Positions 44,347 to 53,516 of a stretch of DNA of 64,000 nt are shown here, piece by piece. Numbering within the stretch: position 1 is the stretch's first letter; every line of letters begins with the position of its first letter. Source of the DNA: Flavobacterium sp. KMS (GTDB taxonomy: Bacteria; Bacteroidota; Bacteroidia; Flavobacteriales; Flavobacteriaceae). Below the pieces are notes generated by a model. That model saw only the letters and a program-made list of their open reading frames with translations. It had not been told where the DNA came from and ran no database searches. The DNA is taken from assembly GCF_000813005.1 (NCBI RefSeq), contig NZ_JSYP01000002.1, forward strand, positions 186,001 to 250,000. The letters run 5' to 3'. The position numbers and the translations under genes were made by a program.

Positions 44347-44454
44347 ACAGTTTTAATTATAAATTATGAATTATTAGTTATAAGTTTTCTTTGAGATAAT
44401 ATCACGCTTAGTAATACTTTCACTCATAATTCAAAACTTATAACTTATAATTAA
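44347..44454. repeat. AT-rich imperfect inverted repeat
   Basis: AATTATAAATTATGAATTAT ... TTATAAGTTTT on the left pairs with AAAACTTATAACTTATAATT on the right; it fills the gap between the SDR and SprT-like genes. Confidence 0.55.
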
Positions 44455-45132
44455 CTACGGATTAGTAGAAGAAACTTCTAATACTTTTCCGTTAAAATAT
44501 TTATTGCCATTTAATGTAAAATCATAAATATAAGTTGCCATTCCGTTAGCCGAAATTGGCGCTTGATATCCTGGAAAAGCTTCTTGCAACATTTCTGTCT
44601 GAACAGAACCTAATGCCAAAACATTAAATGAGATTCCTTTTTCTTTATATTCTTCTGCCAATAATTCCGATAACGTAATTACTGCACCTTTACTAGAACT
44701 ATAAGCAGCAAGTCCAGCAAATTTAAGACTTCCACGAACTCCTCCTATAGAACTTATTGTTACCACATGACTTCCTTTTTGAAGATATGGTAAACAAACT
44801 CTTGTAAGATTTGCTACTGCAAAAACATTCACTTTATAAATGCTTTCAAAATCTGCCTGAGTAGTTTCAGCAAAAGGTTTTAAAAGCAAACTTCCTGCAT
44901 TATGCACTAAAGCATCAACTTTTTTCCAAGTCGAAGAAAGAAAATCCTCTACTTTATATAATTCAGATTCATTAGATAAATCAATAGAAAGACAAGTAAC
45001 ATTAGAATGTTCCAAAAGCAATTGAGGAATTTTTCTGGAAATAGCTAATACCTGATGTCCAGCATTTGCAAATTGCAAAGCAAGTTCATACCCTATCCCT
45101 CTACTCGTTCCTGTTATAATAATATTTTTCAT
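44455..45132 (-). CDS. SDR family oxidoreductase
   Basis: 225 aa, classical short-chain dehydrogenase. TGTSRGIG (8-15) for NAD(P), ALVHNAGSLLL, catalytic Ser in TISSIGGVRG and YSSSKGA (YXXXK). The substrate is unknown. It lies between the M28 peptidase (37 bp upstream) and the SprT-like gene in one direction. Confidence 0.9.
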   Translation of the reverse strand: MKNIIITGTSRGIGYELALQFANAGHQVLAISRKIPQLLLEHSNVTCLSIDLSNESELYKVEDFLSSTWKKVDALVHNAGSLLLKPFAETTQADFESIYKVNVFAVANLTRVCLPYLQKGSHVVTISSIGGVRGSLKFAGLAAYSSSKGAVITLSELLAEEYKEKGISFNVLALGSVQTEMLQEAFPGYQAPISANGMATYIYDFTLNGNKYFNGKVLEVSSTNP

Positions 45133-45169
45133 GTAGCAAAAATAAGGAAAACCGATAAAAAAGCATAGT

Positions 45170-46144
45170 TTATTTAGTCATCAAAATTTCTTTTGTTGGA
45201 GAACTTGCCATATGAGTCACTGCAGGCAACAATTCCTGAATAAATGAAGTCATATGAGGAATATCCATTACTTTAAATTCATCTGAAACATGATGATAAA
45301 ATTCAAAATTTTCAAAATCGAATGTACTTATCGACTGACAAGGAACTTTAAATGCTTCGAAAAAGGGAAAATTATCTGATCTAAAAAACAGCTGATATTC
45401 GGCTTCTTTAGGTAAGAATCCAATAGTTTTATCTCCTGTATATTCATTGATTTTAGTCGCCATATTCGATTTATCAAAACCAGTAATATAGGCTAAGAAG
45501 TCACGTTTCATTGGCACACCAATCATTTCTATATTTAACTGCGTGTATAAATTGAAGTTTTTAGCTTTAAGTTTTTTTGCCAAATGTTTAGAACCCAAAA
45601 GCCCTTTTTCTTCTCCTGCAAAAAACACAAAAAGTACGCTTCGTTTATTCGATTTGGTCTCACTAAAATACTTAGCCATTTCGGCAACAGCAGTAACTCC
45701 AGAAGCATCATCGTTTGCTCCGTTATTTATAAAATCGCCATTAAGTCCTTTTTTATCAATCCCAATATGATCATAATGCGCGCTCAAAATCACAAATTCA
45801 TTTTTTAGTTTTGCATCAGTCCCTTCTAAATATCCAACAATGTTATATGCTGGAGTTTTAAATGTAGATAAAGTATCACGATAAGAGGAGAAATAAGGTT
45901 TTATCTTATTCGTTTTAAAGAAATCTTCCAGATAAATAGCCGCTGTTTCTATTCCCTTAGTTCCAGTTTCTCTACCTTCTAATTCATCCGAAGAAAGATA
46001 TTTTAAAACCGATGAAACATCATTCTCTTTTACTTTATAAGTAATTTCTAACTTAGAAGCTGTTTGCGTAGTTTCGGTTTTAACTGTTGTATTAGATTTA
46101 CATCCAAAAAAAATAAAAGGAAATAAAAGTATTAGTTTTTTCAT
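45170..46144 (-). CDS. M28 family metallopeptidase lipoprotein
   Basis: 324 aa. Lipoprotein signal MKKLILLFPFIFFGC (Cys15). Zinc-binding blocks of M28: LSAHYDHIGI (His, Asp), NNGANDDASGVTAVAEMA (Asp), FFAGEEKGLLGS (catalytic Glu, Glu ligand), and the late His in FEFYHHVSDE. An aminopeptidase acting in the envelope. It lies upstream of the SDR gene; a terminator separates it from the acyl-CoA dehydrogenase gene. Confidence 0.93.
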   Translation of the reverse strand: MKKLILLFPFIFFGCKSNTTVKTETTQTASKLEITYKVKENDVSSVLKYLSSDELEGRETGTKGIETAAIYLEDFFKTNKIKPYFSSYRDTLSTFKTPAYNIVGYLEGTDAKLKNEFVILSAHYDHIGIDKKGLNGDFINNGANDDASGVTAVAEMAKYFSETKSNKRSVLFVFFAGEEKGLLGSKHLAKKLKAKNFNLYTQLNIEMIGVPMKRDFLAYITGFDKSNMATKINEYTGDKTIGFLPKEAEYQLFFRSDNFPFFEAFKVPCQSISTFDFENFEFYHHVSDEFKVMDIPHMTSFIQELLPAVTHMASSPTKEILMTK

Positions 46145-46264
46145 TATTCAAGATTTGGTTCGTTGAGATTATAAAGTTTTCAATTACAATTCTAAAAAAT
46201 GAGTAACTCCTAAAAACATAGTTACCCTCTTAGTTGTAAATATAATTATTTTTTATTGCAAAAA

Positions 46265-46302
46265 GAAAACCCTTTCAAAGCCGAAAGCCGAAAGGGTTTT
46301 TA
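46265..46302. terminator. intrinsic terminator of the acyl-CoA dehydrogenase gene
   Basis: AAAACCCTTTC / GAAAGGGTTTT with A and T runs, 20 bp after the stop on the minus strand. Confidence 0.85.
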
Positions 46303-46321
46303 ATATAATTTAAGGATACAA

Positions 46322-47464
46322 TTATCCTGCGATAACTGCTCTAGAAATCACTATTTTTTGGATTTCAGAAGTTCCTTCATAAATCTGTGTAATTTTTGCA
46401 TCACGCATAAAACGCTCAACATGGTATTCTTTTACATATCCGTTTCCACCATGAATTTGTACTGCTTCAACAGCCGTATCCATTGCAACTTGCGAAGCAA
46501 ATAATTTTGCCATAGCACCACTTACATCGTAATTATTATGTTGGTCTTTATCCCAAGCTGCTTTCATACAAAGATGACGCGCTGCTTCGATATTTACCGC
46601 CATATCTGCTAATTTAAAAGCAATAGCTTGGTGATTGCAAATTTCAGTTCCAAAAGCTTTACGTTCTTTCGAATATTTTAATGCAAGTTCATAAGCACCA
46701 GAAGCAATTCCTAAAGCTTGAGAAGCAATACCAATTCTTCCTCCAGCCAATGTTTTCATGGCAAATTTAAATCCAAATCCGTCTTCACCAATTCGGTTTT
46801 CTTTAGGTACTTTAACATCACTAAACATTAATGAGTGTGTATCTGAACCACGAATTCCCATTTTTTGCTCCTTAGGACCAACAGAAAAACCTGGCATGTC
46901 TTTGGTCATGATCAAAGCATTGATTCCTTTATGTTTTTTCTCAGCATGAGTTTGTACAATTACAATATAAACCGATGCAGTATTACCATTAGTAATCCAG
47001 TTTTTAGTACCATTTACTAAATAATGATCACCCATATCTATTCCTGAAGTTTTTTGCGATGTAGCATCACTACCAGCTTCAGGCTCACTTAAGCAAAATG
47101 CACCGTGAATTTCTCCAGAAGCTAATCCTGGTAAGTATTTTTGTTTTTGTTCTTCGGTACCAAAAGCCTGAAGTCCCCAACAAACTAGTGAATTATTTAC
47201 CGACATTACTACAGAAGCCGAAGCATCAACTTTCGAAATTTCTTCCATAGCAATTACGTATGAAATCGTGTCTAAACCACTTCCTCCGTATTTAGGATCA
47301 ACCATCATTCCCATGAATCCGAGTTGTCCCATTTTTTTTATTTGTTCCGTAGGGAAAATTTGCTTTTCGTCTCTTTCTATCACACCTGGTAACAATTCGT
47401 TTTGAGCAAAATCTCTAGCAGCTTGTTGAATCATTAAGTGCTCTTCGGTAAGATTAAAATCCAT
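46322..47464 (-). CDS. acyl-CoA dehydrogenase
   Basis: 380 aa from ATG 47464 (MDFNLTEEHLMIQQAARDFA). A 29-residue extension in frame to 47551 crosses the promoter and is not family-like. Blocks: FCLSEPEAGSDATSQKT, WITNGNTASVYIV, RIGIASQALGIASGAYE, VERFMRDAKITQIYEGTSEI with the catalytic Glu. FAD enzyme of fatty-acid or branched-chain oxidation; it is close to the short-chain type. Single gene with its own promoter and terminator. Confidence 0.93.
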   Translation of the reverse strand: MDFNLTEEHLMIQQAARDFAQNELLPGVIERDEKQIFPTEQIKKMGQLGFMGMMVDPKYGGSGLDTISYVIAMEEISKVDASASVVMSVNNSLVCWGLQAFGTEEQKQKYLPGLASGEIHGAFCLSEPEAGSDATSQKTSGIDMGDHYLVNGTKNWITNGNTASVYIVIVQTHAEKKHKGINALIMTKDMPGFSVGPKEQKMGIRGSDTHSLMFSDVKVPKENRIGEDGFGFKFAMKTLAGGRIGIASQALGIASGAYELALKYSKERKAFGTEICNHQAIAFKLADMAVNIEAARHLCMKAAWDKDQHNNYDVSGAMAKLFASQVAMDTAVEAVQIHGGNGYVKEYHVERFMRDAKITQIYEGTSEIQKIVISRAVIAG

Positions 47465-47507
47465 AGTATTATAAAATAAAAGTTGCTTTTTGTTAAAAAA
47501 ATATATC

Positions 47508-47538
47508 CAAAGGTACTTTTTTATACTGAAATTTTCAA
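47508..47538 (-). promoter_or_regulatory. promoter of the acyl-CoA dehydrogenase gene
   Basis: On the minus strand TTG (47536-47538) and TACCTTTG (47508-47515) are 20 bp apart. The start would lie near 47501, downstream of the longer in-frame start, which confirms ATG 47464. Confidence 0.68.
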
Positions 47539-48075
47539 TTTTGACTTGCATTTTTGACTAAAGAAAAAATACCACTATATCGTTATCGTAATGATATCAA
47601 GAACTTCGCTCAATCTCACTAGTTTAGCAACTCTTAAATTTTTATTAAAGAACTCAGAAATAGCTATCAAAATTTCTAGAAACAGGGACAATTAAAAATA
47701 AGATTTAATTTAAAAAACGCCATTCAAAAGCATTAAACTTTTAAAGCAAGTATATATAATTACAACTCACAATAATTTCAGATTTCAGCTTAAGAGATAA
47801 AGTAAAAATCATGAGTAAGGTTAACAAACTGTAACCAAAAAATTTCGAAAATATGTTTTTCGAAGAAAAAAACGAGTCGATTACTCCAATTTCCCTCCAC
47901 AAAAAGTCATTTTTAATCAAATTAGAAACATCAAAAAATAAGATAATTCAGCAAATATTTTCATTTCATAAACAACTAGCTGCCAAAACAATAACTTTCA
48001 AATAGACATTTTCTTACATAAGTGGTTTTCGTAAAAAATACATCGCTTTTCATATAAAAATATAGAAATTAAAAG
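47539..48075. other. non-coding gap, about 540 bp
   Basis: AT-rich DNA between two divergent promoters. No ORF with coding-like composition, no clear hairpin with T tract and no RNA gene is seen. Confidence 0.55.
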
Positions 48076-48083
48076 TATTTTTG
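48076..48083 (+). promoter_or_regulatory. -7 element, first chalcone-isomerase-like gene
   Basis: TATTTTTG in the context GAAATTAAAAG-TATTTTTG-TCAAAAT; the same context stands before the next two paralogues. Confidence 0.6.
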
Positions 48084-48108
48084 TCAAAATCACATAAATT
48101 ACAAGAAT

Positions 48109-48684
48109 ATGAAAAACTTATTACTATTACTTACTGTAATTTTAACTTTGCAATTCACAGATGCAACTGCTCAAAAAGCTTTCGACATTGATGGTGTTAT
48201 AGTTCCCAGAACAATGCAATTTCAAAGCAAAACTTTATCCTTAAATGGTGCTGGCGGAAGATCAAAAATGTGGTTAGAGGTATATGTTCAAGCATTATAT
48301 TTATCTCAATTAAGCCAGGATCCGAAATTTATTATTGATAGTGATACCGAAATGGCTATTCGTATTGAAATTACCTCTTCGATGGTATCATCAAACAAAT
48401 TAACAAAAGCCATGAATAGTGGTTTCGAAAAATCTGCTGGAGATAATCTGGAAGCATTACGCCCAAGAATCGAACAATTTAAAAGTTTCTTAAGTGATGA
48501 AATCACACAAAAAGATGTTTTTAAACTTATCTACTCTCCTATCGACTCTTCAGTTTGGGTATATAAGAATGATGTCCTTAAAGGAAAAGTTCAAGGTTTT
48601 GACTTCAAAAAAGCACTTTTCGGAATTTGGTTATCTGATAAACCTGCTGATGAAAAATTAAAAAATCAACTATTAGGTAAATAA
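48109..48684 (+). CDS. chalcone isomerase-like protein, paralogue 1
   Basis: 191 aa. Signal peptide MKNLLLLLTVILTLQFTDATAQ; then the blocks LSLNGAGGRSKMWLEVYVQA, LYLSQLSQDPKFIIDSD, MAIRIEITS, and a C-terminal FKKALFGIWLSDKPAD. This pattern is that of the chalcone-isomerase-like family (Chalcone_3), whose bacterial members are periplasmic, probably bind fatty acids or related ligands, and lack proven isomerase activity. First of three tandem copies with own promoter. Confidence 0.85.
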   Translation: MKNLLLLLTVILTLQFTDATAQKAFDIDGVIVPRTMQFQSKTLSLNGAGGRSKMWLEVYVQALYLSQLSQDPKFIIDSDTEMAIRIEITSSMVSSNKLTKAMNSGFEKSAGDNLEALRPRIEQFKSFLSDEITQKDVFKLIYSPIDSSVWVYKNDVLKGKVQGFDFKKALFGIWLSDKPADEKLKNQLLGK

Positions 48685-48957
48685 TTATCTTCATTACCTA
48701 GATTAAAAAAGCTCCAGTAAACAGATTATTTGGAGCAATATTTTCATGCCTACTAAATAAGCCCCACAAAAAAAGCATTCCTAAAACAAGTAATTAGTTT
48801 TTACAATAAATTGCATGCTTTGCATTTCTCCCCATAAAGCCTCACTAATCTTAGGATTTGCTCTTGCAAAAAATAAAACTATTTAAAAAACTGACATACA
48901 AACTTTACCCCATAAAAAAGTCTACAGAACTATGCTAGAGAAATAGAAAATTAAAAG
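48685..48957. other. gap between paralogues 1 and 2
   Basis: A weak hairpin (GCTCCA / TGGAGC, 48711-48736) may end the first transcript. Otherwise nothing beyond the promoter of copy 2 is seen. Confidence 0.5.
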
Positions 48958-48965
48958 TAATTTTG
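48958..48965 (+). promoter_or_regulatory. -7 element, second chalcone-isomerase-like gene
   Basis: TAATTTTG in the context GAAAATTAAAAG-TAATTTTG-CGAAAAAT, homologous to the promoter of copy 1. Confidence 0.6.
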
Positions 48966-48987
48966 CGAAAAATTAAAATTCAATAAA

Positions 48988-49563
48988 ATGAAAAACTTTT
49001 TACTATCACTTACAGTAATTCTGACTTTACAATTCTCAACTGTTACAGCTCAGAAATCATTCGATGTTGAAGGTGTTATAGTTCCAAGAACAATTCAATT
49101 TCAAAACAAACCTTTATCGCTAAATGGTGCTGGTGCAAGATCAGCAATGTGGTCTGGACTATATGTACAAGCACTATACTTATCTCAATTGAGTCAAGAT
49201 CCAAAATTTATTATTGATAGTGATACCGAAATGGCTATCCGAATTGAAATCACTTCTTCGTTGGTATCTGCAAAGAAACTAACCAAATCGATGGACGAAA
49301 ATTTCCAGAAAACAGCTGGTGATAACATTGGAGCATTACGAACAAGAATCGAAGAATTAAAAGGCTACTTAAGCGATGAAATCACCAAAGACGATGTTTA
49401 CAAACTTATTTATTCTCCTATCGACTCCTCTGTTTGGGTTTATAAAAATGAACATTTAAAAGGAAAAATTTCAGGGTTTGATTTCAAAAAAGCGCTATTC
49501 GGAATCTGGTTGTCTGAAAAACCTGCCGATGAAAAACTAAAGAATCAATTATTAGGCAAATAA
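48988..49563 (+). CDS. chalcone isomerase-like protein, paralogue 2
   Basis: 191 aa, closest to paralogue 1: same length, signal peptide (MKNFLLSLTVILTLQFSTVTAQ), LYLSQLSQDPKFIIDSDTEM identical, and the same end DEKLKNQLLGK. The differences are spread through the middle. The duplication is therefore fairly recent and includes the promoter. Confidence 0.85.
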   Translation: MKNFLLSLTVILTLQFSTVTAQKSFDVEGVIVPRTIQFQNKPLSLNGAGARSAMWSGLYVQALYLSQLSQDPKFIIDSDTEMAIRIEITSSLVSAKKLTKSMDENFQKTAGDNIGALRTRIEELKGYLSDEITKDDVYKLIYSPIDSSVWVYKNEHLKGKISGFDFKKALFGIWLSEKPADEKLKNQLLGK

Positions 49564-50170
49564 TCTACAAAAACAAATACAGCTTCTCTTGAAAAAGAAA
49601 ACTAGAGAAGCTGCATTAAATAAAATTACCTCTTCCGAATTTCCATCAGAATACACCCTGACTTGATAATGAAATTTAGATTTTCAATAGAATTTTCACT
49701 ACTAGCAATCAAATAACATAGTATTTAAACTACAAATAAATTGCTAACTTTTACAAATTACACCTTCCTGAAAAACATATGTACTTTTTACCCTATAAAA
49801 ACAAACCTGTTTTTATAATTTGTATTACTGTTTACATTCTTTATTTTGGTTAGATAAAATCAATTTATTTTGCCAAAAACAAACCTCCTAATTCCTGACA
49901 ACAAGACACTTAAACTTAAATAAACTTTTGTCTTTCTATTTCTTGCCATAATAAAATCAAGAAGCAAAATAGTTTTTTTAACTGATGGAACTACCTACCA
50001 AAACACTCCAAGATTATGGATTATTTCATTCTTATAACACCCTGATTTACAAATTCATAAAATTTATTAAAATCCTTAAACATAAGGCATTTCCTGAAAA
50101 ACGGGACGTAAATTACTTTAAAAACATAGAAATTAGGCGTATTTTAGCAAAAATCATAAAATACCATACA
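49564..50170. other. gap between paralogues 2 and 3, about 600 bp
   Basis: A hairpin (CAGCTTCTCT / AGAGAAGCTG, 49580-49613) without T tract follows copy 2. The open frame 49985-50170 that leads into copy 3 has no likeness to the paralogues and is not taken as coding. The region at about 50128-50157 resembles the promoter context of copies 1 and 2, but the -7 reads TATTTTAG. Confidence 0.55.
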
Positions 50171-50746
50171 ATGAAAAATTTATTACTTTTATTTACATTA
50201 ATTCTTACTTTCCAAATCTCAACCGTAACAGCACAAAAAACCTTTACTATAGATGGTGTTACAATTCCGAGAACAATTCAATTTCAAAGTAAAGCTTTAT
50301 CGTTAAATGGCGGTGGTGGAAAATCGACAATGTGGCCAGGAACATATCTGCAAGCATTATACTTATCACAATTAAGCCAAGATTCGAAATATATTCTTGA
50401 TAGTGATAGCGCAATGGCAATGCGTATTGAAGTTACTTCTTCAACAGTATCTACACCAAAATTATTAAAAGCTATAGATGATAATTTCAAAAAGACATAC
50501 CCAGGCAACATAGAAACATTGCGACCTAAAATAGAAGAATTCAAAAGCTACTTTATGGGTGAAATAAGTAAAAGAAACACTTTTAAACTTGTATACTCCC
50601 CTTCTGATGCCTCTGTTTGGATCTACAAAAACAATCAGTTAAAGGGTAAAATTCCTGGATTTGAATTCAAAAAAGCACTCTTCGGAATCTGGTTATCCAA
50701 GAAGCCTGCTGATCAAAAACTAAAAGATCAATTATTAGGTAAATAA
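50171..50746 (+). CDS. chalcone isomerase-like protein, paralogue 3
   Basis: 191 aa from ATG 50171, exactly the length of the other two; an in-frame ATG at 49985 would add 62 unrelated residues. Signal peptide MKNLLLLFTLILTFQISTVTAQ. More diverged: SKYILDSDSAMAMRIEVTSS, YPGNIETLRPKIEEFKSYFM. Its -7 element lost the final G consensus (TATTTTAG), so expression may be weaker or different. Confidence 0.83.
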   Translation: MKNLLLLFTLILTFQISTVTAQKTFTIDGVTIPRTIQFQSKALSLNGGGGKSTMWPGTYLQALYLSQLSQDSKYILDSDSAMAMRIEVTSSTVSTPKLLKAIDDNFKKTYPGNIETLRPKIEEFKSYFMGEISKRNTFKLVYSPSDASVWIYKNNQLKGKIPGFEFKKALFGIWLSKKPADQKLKDQLLGK

Positions 50747-50837
50747 TTATTTCTGAAGGTTTTTAGTTAAAAAATTAGCATAAAATAAGGCATTCGAAAT
50801 ATTTTACTAAATACACATTTCGCATTATCCAATTTTT

Positions 50838-50845
50838 TATATTTG
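50838..50845 (+). promoter_or_regulatory. -7 promoter element of the glutamate-type dehydrogenase gene
   Basis: TATATTTG matches TAnnTTTG, 24 bp before the ATG. Confidence 0.6.
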
Positions 50846-50869
50846 TGAAAATTAAACATATCGCAGAAA

Positions 50870-52096
50870 ATGAAAGATTTATTAAAGAAATTCGAAAATA
50901 AAGAACCTGAAATCGTATTCAATTGGAAAGATTCTGAAACTGAAGCCGAAGGATGGACAGTAATTAATTCTCTTCGAGGTGGGGCTGCCGGTGGTGGTAC
51001 TCGTATGCGAAAAGGTTTGGATATGAACGAAGTTTTATCATTGGCAAAAACAATGGAAGTAAAATTTTCAGTTTCTGGACCTGCGATTGGTGGGGCTAAA
51101 TCTGGTATTAATTTTGATCCAAATGACCCAAGAAAGAAAGGTGTTTTACAACGTTGGTACAAAGCAGTTTCTCCATTACTAAAAAGTTATTACGGAACTG
51201 GTGGGGATTTAAACGTTGATGAAATTCACGAAGTAATTCCAATGACCGAAGAATGCGGTGTTTGGCATCCACAAGAAGGAGTTTTTAACGGACACTTTAA
51301 ACCTACCGAAGCTGATAAAATTAACCGAATTGGACAATTACGTCAAGGTGTTATTAAGGTAATCGAAAACCCAAAGTTCTCTCCAGATGTAACCAGAAAA
51401 TATACTGTAGCCGATATGATTACAGGTTTTGGTGTTGCTGAAGCTGTTCGTCATTTTTATACTACTTATGGTGGCGATGTAAAAGGTAAGAAAGCAATCG
51501 TACAAGGTTTTGGAAATGTGGGTTCTGCAGCTGCTTTTTACTTAGCAGATATGGGAGCTAAAGTAATTGGAATCATCGACAGAGATGGTGGCTTGATAAA
51601 CGAAGAAGGTTTTTCTTTTGAAGAAATCAAAGCATTATTTTTAGCAAAAGATGGTAACAAACTTGTTGCTCAAAACATGATTCCGTTTGAAGAGATTAAC
51701 GAAAAGATATGGACAATTGGAGCCGAAATTTTTACTCCATGTGCAGCATCTAGATTAGTTACTCAAAATCAAATCGACGCATTAATTGCTAATGGCCTTG
51801 AAGTAATTTCTTGTGGTGCAAATGTACCTTTTGCTGATAAAGAAATCTTCTTTGGTTCTATCATGGAACAAGTAGATAGCAAAGTGAGTTTAATTCCTGA
51901 CTTTATTTCTAACTGCGGAATGGCTCGTGTTTTTGCTTATTTCATGGAAAAGAAAGTACAAATGACCGATGAGGCTATTTTTAATGACACTTCAGACACT
52001 ATAAAAAATGCGATACAAAAAGCGCATGCTTTAAGTGCTTCAAAAACAAATATCAGCGCAACAGCTTTTGAAATTGCACTGAAACAATTAGTATAA
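50870..52096 (+). CDS. Glu/Leu/Phe/Val family dehydrogenase
   Basis: 408 aa. N-terminal substrate domain with GGAAGGGTRMRKGL, GPAIGGAKSGINFD (catalytic Lys) and YYGTGGDLNVDE; Rossmann domain IVQGFGNVGSAAAFYLADMG followed by IGIIDRDGG (acidic residue after strand 2, favouring NAD). It deaminates an L-amino acid to the 2-oxo acid and ammonia. It differs from classic hexameric GdhA in length, so leucine/valine-type activity is possible. Confidence 0.9.
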   Translation: MKDLLKKFENKEPEIVFNWKDSETEAEGWTVINSLRGGAAGGGTRMRKGLDMNEVLSLAKTMEVKFSVSGPAIGGAKSGINFDPNDPRKKGVLQRWYKAVSPLLKSYYGTGGDLNVDEIHEVIPMTEECGVWHPQEGVFNGHFKPTEADKINRIGQLRQGVIKVIENPKFSPDVTRKYTVADMITGFGVAEAVRHFYTTYGGDVKGKKAIVQGFGNVGSAAAFYLADMGAKVIGIIDRDGGLINEEGFSFEEIKALFLAKDGNKLVAQNMIPFEEINEKIWTIGAEIFTPCAASRLVTQNQIDALIANGLEVISCGANVPFADKEIFFGSIMEQVDSKVSLIPDFISNCGMARVFAYFMEKKVQMTDEAIFNDTSDTIKNAIQKAHALSASKTNISATAFEIALKQLV

Positions 52097-52113
52097 ATTA
52101 TTTTATACCATAT

Positions 52114-52160
52114 TTTAAAACGAACCGAATCAGATTAAATCTATTTGGTTCGTTTTTTTT
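52114..52160. terminator. intrinsic terminator
   Basis: AAAACGAACCGAAT / ATTTGGTTCGTTTT with T tail, 20 bp after the dehydrogenase stop. Confidence 0.88.
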
Positions 52161-52174
52161 GTTTATAAAAAAAG

Positions 52175-52430
52175 GTTAGCCACAGATTTAACCACAAACT
52201 TGTCTTTCTGAGGAAAAACTTTGCGCACTTTGCGTAAACCTTAGCGCACTTTGCGGTTAATTTTTTATACCACAGATTAAAATAATTAAACGGATTTAAA
52301 AAAATTACCTTTAAAATTTCACGCAGATTTACACAGATCTAAGCAGATTTATAAAACTTTGCGTCCTTTGCGGTTAAATCACCAACTACAGATTTAAAAA
52401 CTTTACGGTTAAATCCCTTACCCTCTTTGA
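52175..52430. repeat. cluster of TTTGCGGTTAA-type repeats
   Basis: The words ACTTTGCGCACTTTGCG, CTTTGCGGTTAA (twice), CACAGATTTA and ACGCAGATTTACACAGAT occur several times in 250 bp. There is no gene in the 398-bp gap. The same words occur at 57990-58480, so they form a dispersed intergenic family. Confidence 0.65.
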
Positions 52431-52494
52431 TTGTAAACAATTTTCAGTAATTTTATACGTTTTACTAATACACTTATAAAAATTCAGCATAAAA

Positions 52495-53397
52495 ATGAGT
52501 TCACCCATTTCTTCAGACAAAAAGAAATCATTACTACTCTCTACCCTCATATATGCAACAATACTATTATTGTTGTTCTTCATTCGTTTTTGGCCACCAG
52601 CAAATGGTATGACTGAACTCGCTGGAGGTGGCGGAGGTGGTGGCGTTACCGTAAACTTTGGTGATAGCGATTTAGGCTCTGGTGCAAATTACAAAAGTGA
52701 AGTTCTGGAAGTTAAAAATCATGCAAAACAAACGCCAGTAAAATCGACTCCTGAAGAAGCAACATTATCACAAGAAAATTCTACAGAAGAAAGTGTTGTT
52801 ATTCCGCAGAAAGAAAAAACTAAAAAACCGATAACTGTTACAAAACCTGACCCAAAACCTGTCGTTGTAAAACCTAAAGTTTCGAATACGACTAATGATG
52901 CTTTATCAAGCATTTTAAAAGGTTCCAACAAAGGTGGTGATGGCGATGATAAAGTTGCAGGAAACAAAGGAAAATCAAACGGAAACTTAAGCTCTAATGG
53001 TTATTACGGAACTGGAGGTTCTGGAGGTGGAACTGGCGGAGGAAACGGAACTGGTACCGGCATAGGAACAGGTAGCGGATATGGTTCTGGAAGTGGCGGA
53101 GGATCAGGAAGTGGTTCTGGTGGTGGTTCAGGTTACTCTCTTGGAAACAGAAAAGCGTTATCTAAACCAGCTCCAAACTATACGTGTAATGAAACAGGAA
53201 GAGTCGTTGTAGAAGTTTCTGTAGATAGAAACGGAAGAACCATAAGTGCTATTGCAGGAATTAAAGGAACTACAAACACAGCGAAATGTTTATTGGATCA
53301 AGCCAAAATAGCTGCCATGAATACCAAATGGGACGCTAGTAGTGATGCTCCCGAAAAACAAGTTGGTAAGATTATTTATAATTTCAATTTGAATTAA
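52495..53397 (+). CDS. TonB family energy transducer
   Basis: 300 aa. One N-terminal membrane helix (SLLLSTLIYATILLLLFFI, about 12-30), a Lys/Pro linker (TKKPITVTKPDPKPVVVKPK), a Gly/Ser/Thr low-complexity stretch (about 166-216, GGGTGGGNGTGTGIGTG and so on), and a C-terminal part with GRVVVEVSVDRNGRTISAIA and Cys224/Cys262-type cysteines like TonB C domains. It links inner-membrane ExbB/ExbD to outer-membrane receptors. exbD and exbB are convergent to it. Confidence 0.8.
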   Translation: MSSPISSDKKKSLLLSTLIYATILLLLFFIRFWPPANGMTELAGGGGGGGVTVNFGDSDLGSGANYKSEVLEVKNHAKQTPVKSTPEEATLSQENSTEESVVIPQKEKTKKPITVTKPDPKPVVVKPKVSNTTNDALSSILKGSNKGGDGDDKVAGNKGKSNGNLSSNGYYGTGGSGGGTGGGNGTGTGIGTGSGYGSGSGGGSGSGSGGGSGYSLGNRKALSKPAPNYTCNETGRVVVEVSVDRNGRTISAIAGIKGTTNTAKCLLDQAKIAAMNTKWDASSDAPEKQVGKIIYNFNLN

Positions 53398-53410
53398 AAA
53401 ACATAAGAAC

Positions 53411-53449
53411 AACAAAAAAGGCTTTCTGATATTCAGAAAGCCTTTTTTA
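53411..53449. terminator. bidirectional intrinsic terminator
   Basis: AAGGCTTTCTGA-TAT-TCAGAAAGCCTT with A6 and T6 runs, between convergent tonB and exbD. Confidence 0.92.
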
Positions 53450-53480
53450 GTTTTATTCATCATCTTGACAATACAAGATG

Positions 53481-53516
53481 TGATTGCTTCGTTCCTCGCA
53501 AAGACACAGGACTGTG
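53481..53516. repeat. GATTGCTTCGTTCCTCGCAA repeat, second copy
   Basis: It carries the same 20-base word as 40562-40581, here continued by AGACACAGGACTGTG; the copy at 58195-58223 shares the GACTGTG end. Confidence 0.7.

Noticed and set aside
47465..47551. 29-residue N-terminal extension of the acyl-CoA dehydrogenase
   Set aside because: It overlaps the -7 promoter element, and the family starts at MDFNLTEE.
49985..50170. 62-residue N-terminal extension of chalcone-isomerase-like paralogue 3
   Set aside because: The paralogues start at the equivalent of 50171 with a signal peptide; the extension is unlike them and covers the promoter region.
53000..53145. Gly/Ser-rich repeats in the tonB gene considered as a collagen-like or phase-variable tract
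   Set aside because: Codons vary, no long identical DNA repeat is present, and the stretch fits a flexible periplasmic linker.
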